A DNA stretch of 64,000 nucleotides from Monosporascus cannonballus (taxonomy: Eukaryota > Ascomycota > Sordariomycetes > Xylariales). The notes beneath the pieces were generated by a model. That model worked only from the letters and a program-made list of their open reading frames with translations. It was not told the origin of the DNA and ran no database searches. This document shows positions 1 to 13,622 of the stretch, piece after piece (position 1 is the stretch's first letter; each line of letters starts with the position of its first letter). The stretch spans positions 236,885 to 300,884 of the forward strand of contig QJNS01000074.1 of assembly GCA_004154925.1 (NCBI GenBank), in the 5' to 3' direction. The translations under genes and the position numbers were made by a program.

Positions 1-83
1 TACTTAAATTCCTCCGATATTCCTATTAATATAAACCTATTAAGTTAAGGTTTAATAATTAGTTAAATTCTTTAGCCGTTATA
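1..83 (+). repeat. 5' LTR of element A (3' part only)
   Basis: This is the conserved R-U5 end of the LTR family, recognised by the degraded stretch for 'taaacccgtcgacttaaggtttaatagttggttaaa' type sequence and the terminal CGTTATA, a RIP form of the CGTCACA end seen in less mutated copies. The U3 part lies to the left of the window. Confidence 0.8.
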
Positions 84-3000
84 CGTTACAAATTTTTGTT
101 TAATACTATTGTTAAATTTTAAGCAATATTTAATATTATCAAAATATTAACCAGTATTTAGGAAATTCCTATTTAGTAATTTTAGGTTCGAATTCGGGAA
201 TTGGAAAAAAAAGTTCGATAATTTAAAGTTACGTTATTTGCTTAAATTATTTTCGTCCGCATAAAATTTAAAAAGCCGAAACCTTACGGTAAAAAAATAA
301 TCTTTATTTTTGTTTTTTAAACTTTAATAACTTAATGGATATAGTTTTAACCGTAAAAATATGCCTAACGGAAAATGCGATTAATTAATTTAAGTCTATT
401 ATAAAAGATTTCTTAAAAATAAAGAAATTAAATTAAAAAAATTTTATTAACAAAACTTTTTTGTTTTATATTAATTTCGAAAATAAAATAAGTAATAATT
501 TGGTTAATCCGGATAAAAAATAATTTACGGCTTAATAACTTTTGTAATTCCGATAAAAAGAATTTGCGTCCAAATACGTCGTAACCTTTAAAAGTTTCGC
601 GGTTAAGGCGGGATAAGGAAACGATAAAGCCGATACCCTTATTAACATATTTTATAAAGGGCTAAAAGATAATATAAAAAATAAAATTATTCGGATTGAA
701 CGATTAATTACCCTGGACCGGTATATTACAAAAGTAATTAAAATTAATAATCGATAGTTTAAAAAACGGTAAGAAAAAAAAGGATAATATGCCTTATATT
801 TAGAATGTATTAAGTTTAACCAAGGGAAAAAATAAGATATATTTTTTATTTTTTACGGAATAACCTTAAAACCTATAGAATTCGATATTACTCATAAATA
901 AAATTAAAGCCAAATTAAGAATTTTAATAATGGCAAAATAAGAGACAAGGTTTATAAATACAAAAAACCTAAAAAGCGACGGCAAAATAATTAAATCCCA
1001 ATACCGAAAGAATAATTGAAAAAAGTTAAGAAAATAATAATAAAGTTATTAATATAATTTAAGCTAAATATATATTATGGTTATAATAAAAAGCCTAATA
1101 AGGAGTACAACGATAAAAGATTTAAAAAAAAATATAAAAAGTTAAAAAATTAAATTAATAAGTATTACAAATATAATAAAAAGCATTACGAAAATAATTA
1201 CATAAATATTAGAATTAAATAAAAATTTTTATCCTAAATCCCTTAATCGATATAGCAGAATATACGCCATATATTGTCGACGACAAAATTATCCTAATTA
1301 CGAAAAGTAAAAATAATATATTTATAAACGAATTATCCGTATATATTATGAAAAACTCGATTTTCCAAATCGTATCGGAAATAATAAAAACGATAAGTAA
1401 TAATATCGATATTTTCGAATTATAATCTTAGGAAATATTTAGTAATTAATTAAAACAAAAGGTTGGCTTAAAGGAAAATAATGTTCGCAAAAAAACCTTT
1501 TTTATTATTATAAATAATATAATTATTAAACGGAAAAAGAATTAATTCAGGGTACGGTTAAAAAGTATTATTAAAAGATTATTACGGACCTTTATTTTTA
1601 ATTAATATTTATTACGGATTTCTAAGAAAAAATATTTATTAAGGATGAAATACGTTAATTTATAAAAAGTTTTTAAAACGATAATTAAAATAACGTATAA
1701 TGGGATATAATTATAAATATGAAAAAGTAATTTATTTATTAGAGAAAAGAATTATAAAAAAACTAAAAATAATTAATATAATTCGAAAAACTAATACGCC
1801 GGCAATAACGATAAATATAATAATTTAATGCGTTAAACGAAAAAATACAAATAAGGTTTAATAAATTTAAATAAAAATTAAAAAAAAGATTATTTATAAA
1901 AAAGCCGTAAAATAATAAAACTTAAAGAAATTAAAGGAAATTCCTAGAAAAAGTTTTAAACGCGATAATAAAAAACGTTAACGACTTTATTACTTTTGAA
2001 ATATAAATTAAAACGTATTGGTATATCGTAATGGTAAATTATGAATTTTTAGGCGAAAGTTATATTATACCAGATAAACTTAATAAATTTAAATTATTAT
2101 GAAAATATATATTAGAACCTTATATAATAATAAATACTGAAAATTAAGAATTTACTTATAATAATGGAAAAATTATATATAAAATTAATTACTTTAAAAT
2201 GTTTGTTTAAGGATGATATTAGACGATTAATTTTGAAATTATTTTATTCGGAAATTACGATATAATCTTAAGATTAGTAGAAATATATTGATACGGAAGT
2301 TTAATTACCGGAAAAAATATTTAGGTAAAATTTATTTTATTTTTTATTAATGAACGAAAAAAAAAGAAATTAAAATTTTAATATTTGATTAATAATAACC
2401 ATAAATGCCGGTATAAAAATATAATAAATATTTTATTACTTAAAAAAATAAAATATAAAACAAAAACCGGATATTAAAGGAAAATATAACGTATCGTTAT
2501 TATTATTAAAACGAAATAAGGCAATTGAATAACGATTTAAAATAATAAAGATAATAGTTTTAAAAGTTAAAAAATTTAATTAAAATATTATTATAATATT
2601 ATGGATACGAATAGTTTTTTAAGAAAAACATTGATACAAAATTATTAAAATATAACGGATAAAATTACGAAATAGTTTTTAAGGAAAAATCTTCGACAAA
2701 ATTTTACCTTATTTATAACCTTAATAAAAACGAATTACGTATTTTTAAGGAATACCTGGAAAATCGGTTACAAAAAAAATAAATTCGACTTTTGAAGTTA
2801 TTAGCAAAATACCTTATATTTTTCGTATTTAAAAAAACGGAAAATTACAACTTATAGTTAATTATCGATAATTAAATAATTTATAATATTCGATTTTAAA
2901 AATAAATATAACTTTATTAAGATTAAAAAAATACAAATAAAAAATAACTTTTAAAATAAAATACGGATTATTTAAGTATTTAATTATAGTAATAAGATTT

Positions 3001-5300
3001 ACGAACGTACTAGTAACGTTTTAATAAATAATAAAATATATATTACGAAAATACCTTGATATTTTTGACGTTTATTATTTAAACGATATTTTTATATTTT
3101 TAGAAACAGAAAAAATATACATAAAATATGTTTATAAAGTTTAAAAAACTTTATAAAACGTAAGGTTATTTATTAACGCAAAAAAAGGTAATTTTATATA
3201 TAAAAAGTAAAATATGTAAAGTATATTATTATTTTAGGATATATTAAAATAAAACTTAAGAAAATTGTTATAATTACAAAATATTAAATATTAACGACGG
3301 TTAAAAAAGTATAAGTATTTTTTGGATTCGTTAATTATTATAAGAAGTTTATTCGAAATTTTAATAAAATAATTATACCCTTAATAAACTTTACGAAAAA
3401 ACATATTTAAATAAATACCAAATATGGAAAAAATATTTTAGGAAATTAAAGATGCGATTATTAACAAAATAATACTAATTATATACGATTTAAACCGTTT
3501 AGTTCAATTAGAAACCGATATTTCGAATTACCTATTAAATATAATGATCGGATAACGAAATAATTAAGGTAAATTATACCTTATTGTATTTTTTTATACC
3601 AGTTAAAAGGAACCAAATTTAATTAAGGTATCCCAAATAAGGAATTTATAGTTATTATTATGATATTTCGAAAATTTAAGTATTTTTTAAAGCGAAATTT
3701 GTACCAGATTAAAGTTTATATGGATTATCAAAATTTTACTCGATTTATTACGATTAGGAAATTTATAAAACGATAATTAAAATATGCAAAAAATTTAACA
3801 AACTTCGATTTCGTTTTTATTTATAAAAAAGGTTCAGAAAACGGCAAAATAAATACTTTAAGCAGGTAATCAAACTTTAAAAAAAATTAATTAAAGTTAA
3901 CCATATAATTTTTGATATTACCATAGAAACATATTTACGCCTATGATAAATTGCGATAATTCGGGTAATACGTTACGATATATACTAGGAAATTAAACAG
4001 TATAACGATAATTTCCTAAAAAACCAAAAAACGGACAAAATATAAATTCCAAAAAAATACCGAAAAATTTTAATACGAAAAATATACGAATATTAATTAT
4101 ATAAATATTTAAAGATTTATAAAACTTTAAAAAGGCGTTAACGTATATATTGCTTTTTCAACATAAAATTAACGGTAACAAAACTTATACGGCAATACGA
4201 TATAAGCTATACGGAAAATTTCAGTTATTATTAATCGCATAGCAACTATGGTATTTAGTTATATTCGATTTTATTATTAAATTTCTTATATTGGAAAATT
4301 TTATTACGGCAATATATTATGATTATATTTTTGTAATTATCGATCGATTTACGAAGTTTTCCTATTTTTTACCATATTACAAGGACATAAACGCCGAACA
4401 AATAATATATATTTTTTTAAATATATTTTTAACATATACGGATTATTAATAAAAATTATATCCAATAAAGAATTAATATTTGTATCTAAATTTTAACAAA
4501 GTTTAATAATATAAATCGGCCTAAATTAAAAATTATGTAATGTATTTAAATTTTAAATAAATAATTAAATAAATAAAACGAATAAATTAAATTTTAGAAA
4601 TTTACTTAGGGTATTATATTAATTACCAATAAAATAAATAAATAAAGAAATTGTTAATCGTAAAATTAACTTATAATTCTAATTATTACGAAAGTATTAA
4701 AATAATATTTACAAACGTAAATTTTAATTTTATTTTAAAAATTTATAAAAAAATATATAACGAAGGCCCAATTAATATCAAAATAATTTTTATGTTAAAA
4801 TAATTACGGTAATTATACTAAGAAATAAAATTAAAATTAAAATTCGTACGAAATTAAATAAGTAACTATTATAACCAAAAAAGTTAAAAAGATTAATTTT
4901 CGAAAAGGGGGAAATGGTTTTTCTCGTTATAAAAAATATTTAAATTAAAAAACCCAGCAAGAAATCCGATTTTAAATATATCGGACTATATAAACTCCCC
5001 AGAAATATTTCAAAAAATAATTATTAATTAAAACTTTGATTAAAAGTTAAATTTTATTTAATCTTTAAAATTTCTTTATTCGAATTAACAGCAAATATAA
5101 TTGGAATATATACGGTATAAGATAATATGGAAATAAAAAATAAACAGGCATATGAAATAAAGAAAGTTTTTAATATACGAAAATAAAATGGACTTATTTA
5201 GTATTTAATTAAATAAAAAAAGCACCCAGATTCCGAAACCATTTAGAAACCCGTCAAAAATCTTATTAACGTTTAATACTTACTAAAAGAATTTTATTAA
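84..5300 (+). pseudogene. gag-pol relic of element A
   Basis: Remains of the Gypsy polyprotein, with many stop codons in every frame. Recognisable pieces in order: a gag zinc-knuckle region near 0.9-1.2 kb, the reverse transcriptase active-site box near 3070-3105 reading YLND (the first Asp of the usual YxDD pair has become Asn), the integrase core with the FVIIDRFTKF-like stretch near 4330-4370, the GPY/F-like integrase tail near 4980, and a chromodomain near 5145-5265 (KKVFNIRK then YLIK and KHPDSET). The coding end is taken as the TAA at 5298-5300, by comparison with element D. Cys, His, Gln and Trp codons have been converted, as expected from RIP. Confidence 0.8.
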
Positions 5301-5331
5301 TAACGACAGAATTACCGGATATAATTATATC

Positions 5332-5820
5332 TTAATTAATATTCTCTAACGGCTAAATAACGTTAGGCAATTTAAAAAAAGAAGCCAAAGTAATTAAAGA
5401 AGCTTTGGCGTTAGCCTGTTTTTAACGTTTTTATTTCTTTAGCTTTTTTAACGACTATAATTCTTATTATATTATTTTAATTCTTTTTAAACGAAAAAAC
5501 GCTTTTTATTTTCAAAAACGGCTTAGCCGTATAATGGCCTTATTTATTTTTTATTGATAACGTTTTTGTATTTCCAGGAAACGTTTTTCCGTAAGTACTT
5601 TTTCGTATTTTAAACGTTAATTTTCGGCACGAATATTTTTTAAGCAAAATAAAGGAATACCGTTATTATCGCAAGGATAATTACGTTTAATATACGTTTT
5701 ATATTTGAAAACGTTTTCCATTATTTCGTATTTCCAGTTTTTGGAAAAGTATAAAAAATACGGTATAACTTCAAAATTAAAATCGTTAAAGATAAAAAGC
5801 TGATTTTGACGTCGCGTAAT
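5332..5820 (-). pseudogene. antisense ORF of element A (Cys-rich/coiled-coil type)
   Basis: A reading frame on the strand opposite to gag-pol, between the chromodomain end and the 3' LTR. From about 5820 downward it reads through NDFNFEVIPYFLYFSKNWKY, then NVFKYKTYIKRNYPCDNNG, then KNIRAEN, EKVLTEKRFLEIQKRY and RLSRF, ending in PLENIN before a stop at 5332-5334. The pattern Y-x2-Y, Y, Y-x2-Y, C suggests six former Cys codons, with only the last still Cys. The second half is charged and coiled-coil-like. Stops are TAA/TAG/TGA, most explainable as RIP of CAA, CGA or TGG. No function is known from the sequence. The true start is uncertain. Confidence 0.6.
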
Positions 5821-5934
5821 AGAGGAAAGAACTTAATGACGATTTCTAGTAACGCAAACCGATATCTTAAGAAAAAAAGGCTTATTAAAAAAAAGAAAAG
5901 TTTTAAGGACAAAGTTTAAGAAAAAAGAAAATCG

Positions 5935-6315
5935 TATTATGACTCAAATTAACTGGGCCTGCAAAAACGGGTTAATTAAAATTATAAGTTCCGTTAATTT
6001 AAAGTTACGTAATTAATGTTTAACGGATTTTAACTAAATACGATTAAATATAATTAAATATCATTAAATAACCGCTTAATAAAGCTTTATTAAACAGAAA
6101 TAAACAGTAATAAAGGAATTAAAATATATACATTTATTAATTCCATAATTTAAATAACTTTAGCTTACAATATAATATTATTACCTAAGGCATTTTTGGT
6201 ATTCAGAAATGTAATATAATTACTATATTTATTGCTTAGATTCCTACGATATTCCTGCTAACATAAACCCGTCGACTTAAAGTTTAATAGTTGGTTAAAC
6301 CGCCTAGCCGTTATA
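5935..6315 (+). repeat. 3' LTR of element A
   Basis: A 381-bp LTR starting with TATTATGACTC (degraded TGTTATGACTC) and ending CGTTATA. A purine-rich run (aagaaaaaagaaaatcg) lies directly before it, as expected for the polypurine tract that primes plus-strand synthesis. A TATA-like 'atatatac' and the conserved R-U5 half follow the variable U3. Confidence 0.85.
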
Positions 6316-6704
6316 GTTACCCATATATAATAAATAATTGGACGAAAATAAAATTAATTAACGATTAATAAAGGAATTTCGAAAATCAAAAAAATATACA
6401 TATCGAAATATAAATTTATTTTTAAATATAACGTTAATAATAATTACTTATAGTAATATCAAAATATTTGTTAATATTTTCATTTTTAAATATAAAATAT
6501 AAATATCTTAAATAAACCTTAACGTAACGTACGCCACGCACCGGACGTATACGTTAGCGGTTGGCCGCCGGTATAACAGATGCAAACGAGGCGGGCGGCG
6601 CAAAGAGCATAAACGCGGCAGAAACGGGTACGGGCGTAAAGGGCGCGGGTACGGGCGCGAAAATAAGTACAAACGCAGTTACGGCAATTATTGCGGCGGC
6701 GTTT
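6316..6704. other. inter-element DNA with a CpG-rich patch
   Basis: A+T-rich to about 6525, then a sharply different, CpG-dense stretch (6525-6704) with repeated gcg/ggc/cgg words. The patch continues beyond element B from 13352, so B was inserted into it. Removing B and one CGTTT copy leaves an Ala-rich frame open on both strands. I do not recognise a gene, and low complexity alone could keep both strands open. Confidence 0.5.
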
Positions 6705-7084
6705 TGTTACAACCCAAACCAGCTGGGCCTGCAAAAACGGTCCAGCCAAGATCACAAGCTACGTTAGTTCAGGGTCATGTAATCAATGATCAGCGGGTCT
6801 TAACTAAGTACGACTAAGTATGACTAAACAGTATTAAGCAGCCGTTTAACAAAACTTTGCTAAACAAAAATAAACAATAATAAAAAAAATAAAATATATG
6901 TGCTTATTAATTCCATATTTTTAATAATTTTAGCTTGTAATATAATATTATTACTTAAAATACTTTTAGTATTACAAAACGTAATATATTATTATATTTA
7001 TTATTTAAATTCCTATAATATTACTGCTAATATAAACTCGTCGACTTAAGGTTTAATAATTAGTTAAACCTTTTAACCGTTATA
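6705..7084 (+). repeat. 5' LTR of element B
   Basis: Starts TGTTACAACC and ends CGTTATA. The first 150 bases or so (U3) are much less mutated than the remainder; for instance the stretch around the gggcctgcaaaaacggtcc motif is intact. Confidence 0.9.
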
Positions 7085-10000
7085 CGTTATAAAGTTTTAT
7101 TTAATAATATCGTTAAATTTTAAGCAATATTTAATATTGTTAAAATATTAACCAATATTTAAGAAACCTTTATTTAGCAGTTTTAAATTTAAATTCGGAA
7201 ATTAAAAAAGAAATTCGATAATTTAGAGTTACGTTATTTATTCAAATTGTTTTTGTTTACATAAAACGTAAAAAACCCGAACCTTATAATACAAAAAATA
7301 ACCTTTAAACTTTTTCAATTTAAATATAAATTTACTTTTATTTTTTAAACCTTAATAACCTAACGGATATAATTTTAATGATAAAAATATACGTGACGGA
7401 AAATACGGTTAATTAATTTAAACTTATTATAAGAAGTTTTTTGAAAATAAAGAAACCGGATAAAAAAAATTATATTAACGAAATTCTTTCACTCTATATT
7501 AATTTCGAAAACAAAATACGTAATAATTTTGGCAATTTGAATAAAAAACGATTTCCCGCTTAATAATTTTTGCAATTCCGACAAAAAGAATTTACATCCA
7601 AATTTACCGTAACTTTTAAAAATTTTACGGTTAAGGCAAAATAGAAAAATGATAAGGCCAATACCTTTATCGACATATTTTATAAAAAATTAAAAAATAA
7701 TATAAAAAATAAAATTATTCGGATCGAATAATTAATTACCCGGGACCGATATATAATAAAAATAATCAAAATCGATGATCGACAATTTGAAAAACGATAA
7801 GAAAAAAAAGGATACTATACTTTACGTTCGGGATATAACAAATCCAACCAGGGGAAAAAGAAGATACATTTTTTACGTTTTACAAAATAACGCCAGAACC
7901 TATAAAACTTAATATTAGATATAAACAAAATTAAAGCCAAATTAATTGTTTTAATTACAGAAAAATAGAATATAAAGTTTATAAATATAATAAATCTAAA
8001 AGATTACAATAAAATAACTAAACCCTTATACCGGAAAAATAATTTAAAAATAATTAAGGAAATAATAATAAAGCTATTAACATAATTTAAGCCAAATATA
8101 AATCAGGCTTACAACAAAAAGTGCAATAGGGATTATTACGATAAAAAGTTTAACGAAAAATGTAAAAAACCAGAAAATTAACTTAGCAAATATCGCAAAT
8201 ATAGCAAAAAACATTACAAAAATAATTACGCAAATATCAGAATTAAACAAAAAACATTTATCCCGGAACCCGTAATTAATATGGCAAAATATACGCCATA
8301 TATTATCGATAACGAGAATATCCCCATTACGAAAAATAAAAATAATATAATTACGAACAAATTACCCGTAAATACCATAAGGGATTCGATTTTTCAAATT
8401 ATACTGGAAATAACAAAAATAATAAATAATAATATGTATATTTTCGAACCATAACCCCAAAAAATATTTAACAATTAGCCGAAACAAAATATTAACCTAA
8501 AGGAAAATAAGATCCGTAAAACAATATTTTATATTATTATAAATAATATAATAATTAAACGGAAAAAAGATTAATCCAGCATACAGTTAAAGAACATTAT
8601 TAAAAAACTATTACGGACCTATATTTTTAATTAATATTCATTATAAATCCTTCCAAAAAAAGTTATTAAAAAAATACGTGAATTTATAAAAAATCTTTAA
8701 AACGACAATTCAAATAATATATAATAAGATGCAATCGTAAACATAAGAAAATAATGTACTTAATAAAGAAAGGAACTATAAAAATATTAAAAGCAATTAA
8801 TATAACTTCAAAAAATAATACGCCGGCAATAACAACAAATATAATAACATAACGCATTAAACAAAGAAAATATAAATAAAACTCGATAAACTTAAATAGG
8901 AATTAAAAAAAAATTACTTATAAAAAAGCTAAAAAATAACGAAATCTAAAGGAATTAAAAGGAATTCCCAAAAAAGCTTTAAACGTAACGATAAAAAATA
9001 TTAACGATTTTATTACTTTAAAAATTCGAATTAAAACGTATTAATATATCGCAATAATAAATTACGAAACTTGAAGCGGAAATTATATTATACTAAATAT
9101 GGTTAAAAAGCTTAATATATTATTAATATATAAATTGAAACCCTATATAACAATAAATACCGAAAATTAGAAATTTGCTTACGATAACGGAAAGATTATA
9201 CGCGAAATTAATTATTTCGAAACTTTTATTAAAATATAATATTAAACGGTTAATTTCGATATCGTTTTATTTAGGAATTATAATATAATTTTAGGATTAT
9301 TATAAATACGTTAATACGGAATTTTAATTAACGGAAAAACTAATTAAATAAAATTTATTTTACTTTTTTATTAATAAATACAAAAAGAAATTAAAAGTTA
9401 AATATTTAATCGATAATAATAACAAATATAAATATAAAAATACGATAAATACCTTATTACTTAAAAAAATAAAACATAAAAAAATATTAAAGAAAAACAT
9501 AACGTAGTATTATTATTATAAAAATAAAATTAAAATAATTAAATAACGATTTAAAATAACGGAAATAACAGCCTTAAAAATTAGAAAATTTAATTAATAT
9601 ATTATTGTAATACTATAAATACAAATAGCTTTTTAAGAAAACATTCAATACAAAATTATTAGAACATAATAAATAAGATTATAAAATAATTTTTAAAAAA
9701 GGATTTTCGACAAAGTTTTACCTTATTTACAACCTTAACGGAAGCGAATTACGCATTTTCAAAAAATACCTGGAAAATCGATTACAAAAAGAATAAATTC
9801 GATTTTCAAAAGTACCAATAAGATATTTAATATTTTTTGTACTTAAAGAAAATAAAAAATTACGATTTATAATTAATTATCGGCAATTAAATAATATCAT
9901 TATTAAGGATTAAATATTATTATCCTTAATTACGAAAATAAAAAACCGATTTTATAAAACCAAATATTTCATAATATTCGATTTTAAAAATAAATATAAC

Positions 10001-12331
10001 CTTATTAAATTTAAAAGAAATACGAATACAAAATAACCTTTAAAATGAAATACGGATTATTTAAGTATTTGGTTATATTAATGGGATTTACGAACATATT
10101 AACAACCTTTTAACAGATAATAAACCATATATTACAAAATACTTTAATATTTTTATTATTTATTATTTTAATAATATTTTTATTTTTTCGAAAATAAAAC
10201 AAATATACGCAAAATATATTTATAAAATTCTTTAAGCTTTAAAAAACGTAAAGTTACTTATTAACGCAAAAAAAAATCAATTTTATACGTAAAAAATAAG
10301 TTATCTGGAATATATTATTATTTGAAAATATATTAAAATAAATCCTAAGAACATTGCTGTAATTACGAAATAATAAACGCCAATTACGATTAAAAAGATA
10401 TAAACATTCCTTGGATTCGTTAATTATTACAGGAAATTTATTCGAAACTTTAGCAAAATAATTATACCTTTAACGAACTTTACGAAAAAAAAAAATTCAA
10501 ATAAACGCCAAATACGGAAAAAGCATTTTGAGATATTAAGAATATAATTACCAATAAGCCAGTATTAATTATATACGATTTAAACCGCTTTGTTAAATTC
10601 AAAACCAATATTTTAAATTACGTATTAAACGTAATAATCGGATAATTAAATAATTAAAACGAATTATACCTTATTATATTTTTTTCGTACAAATTAAAAA
10701 AGGCCAAATTTAATTATAGTATTCCAAATAAAAATTTTATAATTATTATTATGGCATTTCGAAAATTTAAATATTTTTTAAAAGAAAATTTGCACCAGAT
10801 TAAGGTTTATACGGATTATTAAAATCTTATTTAATTTATTATAATAAAAAAGTTTATAGGACGATAATTTCATTATACGGAAAAATTGGCGAATTTCGAC
10901 TTTTTTATTATTTATAAAAAAGGTTTAAAAAAAAGGTAAAGCAAATACTTTAAGTTAACGATTAAACCTTAAAAAATTAATTAAAAATAACTATATAATT
11001 TTTAATATTATTAGAAAAAGATATTTACTCTTACGATAGATTACGACAATTCGGGCAATATCTAACGACATATATTAAAAAATCCAATAACATAATAATA
11101 ATTTCCCAAAGAGCCAAAAAACAAATAAAATATAAACACCAGGAAAATACCAAAAACATTTAGTATAAAAAATACACGAATATTAATTATACGGCAATAC
11201 GATATTTACGCTGAAACAAAAGCTTGACGATACAAACTATACGGAAAATTATAATTATTATCAGTTACAAAACAACCATAAAATTTAGTTATATTCGATT
11301 TTATTTTTAAACTTCTTATATTAAAAGATTTAATTACGGAAATATACTACGATAGCATTTTTGTAATTGTTAATTAATTTACGAAATTTTCCTATTTTTT
11401 ACCATATTATAAAAATATAAACGCCGAACAAATAATATATATTTTTTTCAAACATATTTTTAATATATCCAGATTGCTTAGAGAAATTATCTTAAATAAA
11501 GAATCAATATTCGTATCTAAATTTTAACAAAACCTTATAATATAAATCGGCCTAAATTATAAATTATTTAACGTATTTAAACCTTAAACAGATAAATAAA
11601 TAAAATAAATAAATTAAAGTTTAAAAACTTATTAACAATATTATATTAATTATGAACAAAAAGTTTAAGTTAAAAAATTGTTAATCGTATAAATAGCTTA
11701 TAATACCAGTTATTACGAAAATATTAAAATAATATTTACGAATATAACTTTTGATTTTATCTTAAAAGTTTACAAAACAAATACGCGACGATAATGTAAT
11801 TAATATCAAAATAATCCTTATGTTAAAATAATTACGGTAATTATATTAAAAAATAAAAACAAAATTAGAATTCGTACGAAATCAAATAAGCAAATACTAT
11901 AACTAGAAAAAGTTAAAAAAAAAATTAACTTTTAAAAAAGAGGAAATAGTTTTTTCGCCATTAAAAATATTTAAATAAAACGACTTAATAAAACGCTCAA
12001 TTTAAAATATATCGGTTTATATAAAATTGCTAAGAAAATCTTAAAAAATAACTACTAATTAAAGTTGTTACTAAAAATTAAATTTTATCTAATTTTTCAT
12101 ATATTTTTATTGGAATAAACAGCAAATATAATCAAAGTACATACGGTACAAAACAATATGGAAATAAAAAATAAATAGATATACAAAATAGAAAAAGTTT
12201 TTAACATACGAAAACAAAACGAACTTACTTAGTACCTAATCAAATAAAAAAGGTACCTAGATTTCGAAAATATTTGGAAACCCATTAAAAATCTTATTAA
12301 CGCCTAGCGCCTATTAAAGAATTTTTATTAA
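7085..12331 (+). pseudogene. gag-pol relic of element B
   Basis: A degraded Gypsy polyprotein. The reverse transcriptase active-site region is near 10152-10190 and reads YYFNNIFIFS, where both catalytic Asp codons are now Asn (GAC/GAT to AAT). The reverse transcriptase stretch with YRQLNN lies near 9870-9900, the integrase SIFVIV-like core near 11350-11390, and a chromodomain near 12180-12300 with DSENIWKP-like remains. The apparent terminal stop at 12329-12331 corresponds to a CAA codon still present in element D. No part is plausibly functional. Confidence 0.8.
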
Positions 12332-12362
12332 TAACGACAAAACCACCAGATATAATTATATC

Positions 12363-12852
12363 TTAATTAACGTTTTTCAGCAGCCAAATAACGCCAAATA
12401 ACTTTAAAAAAAAAAAGCTAAAGCGGCTAAGAAAACCTCGGCGTTAACCTACTCCTAACGCTTTTATTCCTCCAGCTCCTCCAGCGACTATAATTCTTAT
12501 TATATTATTTTAATTTTTTTTCAAACGAAAAAACGCCTTTTATTTTCGAAAACGGATCAACCGCGCAATAACCTTATTTATTTCTTGTTAATAGCGTTTT
12601 TGCATTTCCAGGAAACGCTTTTCCGTAAATATCTTTTCACATTTTAAATATTAATTTTCGGCACGAATATTTTTTTAAAAAAAATAAAAAAACGCCGTGA
12701 TTATTATAAGGATAGCCATATTTAATATACGCCTTATATTTAAAAACATTTTTCATCATTTCGTATTTCCAGCCTTTAAAAAATCACAAAAAATATAATA
12801 TAATTTCAAAATTAAAATCGTTAAAAATAAAAAACAGATTTTAACATCGCGT
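12363..12852 (-). pseudogene. antisense ORF of element B (Cys-rich/coiled-coil type)
   Basis: The same antisense frame as in A. Readable parts are GWKYEMMKNVFKYKAYIKYG then YPYNNHG, KNIRAEN, YLKCEKIFTEKRFLEMQKRY, QEINKVIARLIRFRK and KAFFRL. There is one single-base length change in an A/T run just before KNIRAEN. A retained Cys (TGT) is visible in YLKCEK. The Tyr residues at inferred Cys positions fit TGY to TAY change by RIP. Confidence 0.6.
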
Positions 12853-12971
12853 AATAGACAAAAAAACCTGACGACAATTTTTAATAACGCGGGCCGATAT
12901 CTTAAAAGGAAAAGGCTTACTAGAAAAAAAGAAAAATTTTAAAAGCAAAATTTAGGAAAAAAAAGAAATCG

Positions 12972-13351
12972 TATTATAACTTAAACCAGCTGGACCTACG
13001 AAAACGGTTTAACCAAAATCATAAACTACGTTAATTTAGAGTTACGTAATTAATACTTAACGGATCTTAATTAAATACGATTAAATACAATTAAGCAATA
13101 TTAAATAACCGTTTAATAAAGTTTTATTAAATAAAAATAAATAATAATAAGGAAATCAAAATATATACGCTTATTAATTCCATAATTTAAATAATTTCAG
13201 CTTATAATATAATATCGTTAATTAAGGTACTTTTGGCATTACGAGACATAATACGTTATTATATTTATTGCTCAAATTCACACGATACTCCTGCTAACAT
13301 AAACCCGTCGACTTAAGGTTTAATAGTTGGTTAAATTACCTAGCCGTCATA
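12972..13351 (+). repeat. 3' LTR of element B
   Basis: A 380-bp LTR, TATTATAACTT to CGTCATA, the same length as the 5' copy. It is followed at once by the right target-site copy CGTTT. Confidence 0.9.
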
Positions 13352-13622
13352 CGTTTACGTTAATAACTACGGCGTCCGCATCGATATACGCGTAATGCGT
13401 TTTACAAATACGGATAACGGCTATAAATTACGTATCGAAAACGTAACGAAATATTTTATAATAATTAATATATTTAATAATTTATAATATGTATAAAATA
13501 TATTTTAAAAATAAAAAAACTTATTCTTTATAATATTTATATTACGATTATTTTTTGAAACTATCTACGAAATTATTAAATAAATTAAAAAAGAAAATTT
13601 TTAATATACGATATTAATAAAA
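13352..13622. other. remainder of the B target locus, no gene seen
   Basis: About 100 bases of CpG-bearing sequence continue the patch left of element B. A+T-rich DNA without a recognisable gene follows, up to the solo LTR. Confidence 0.4.

Larger units (their letters stand above)
1..6315 (+). mobile_element. Gypsy chromovirus relic A (5' end cut by window)
   Basis: A heavily RIP-mutated Ty3/Gypsy LTR retrotransposon in plus orientation. The window opens inside its 5' LTR, which ends at 83. The internal region runs to 5934 and the 3' LTR is 5935-6315. It belongs to the same subfamily as element B: both 3' LTRs start with a degraded TGTTATGACTC-like sequence, and gag-pol and the 3' antisense region can be aligned by eye. 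The pol order (protease, reverse transcriptase, RNase H, integrase, chromodomain) marks it as a chromovirus. No frame is open over a useful length, so it is dead. The left target-site copy lies outside the window. Confidence 0.9.
6705..13351 (+). mobile_element. complete Gypsy chromovirus relic B
   Basis: A structurally complete, RIP-mutated LTR retrotransposon of 6,647 bp with two 380-bp LTRs. It is flanked by a perfect 5-bp target duplication, CGTTT (6700-6704 and 13352-13356), which fixes both ends exactly. The order LTR, gag, protease, reverse transcriptase, RNase H, integrase, chromodomain, antisense ORF, LTR is as in A. All protein frames are destroyed. Confidence 0.95.

Noticed and set aside
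6561..6767. 68-codon plus-strand frame running into element B
   Set aside because: It crosses the border of a later insertion, so it cannot be a native gene as it stands.
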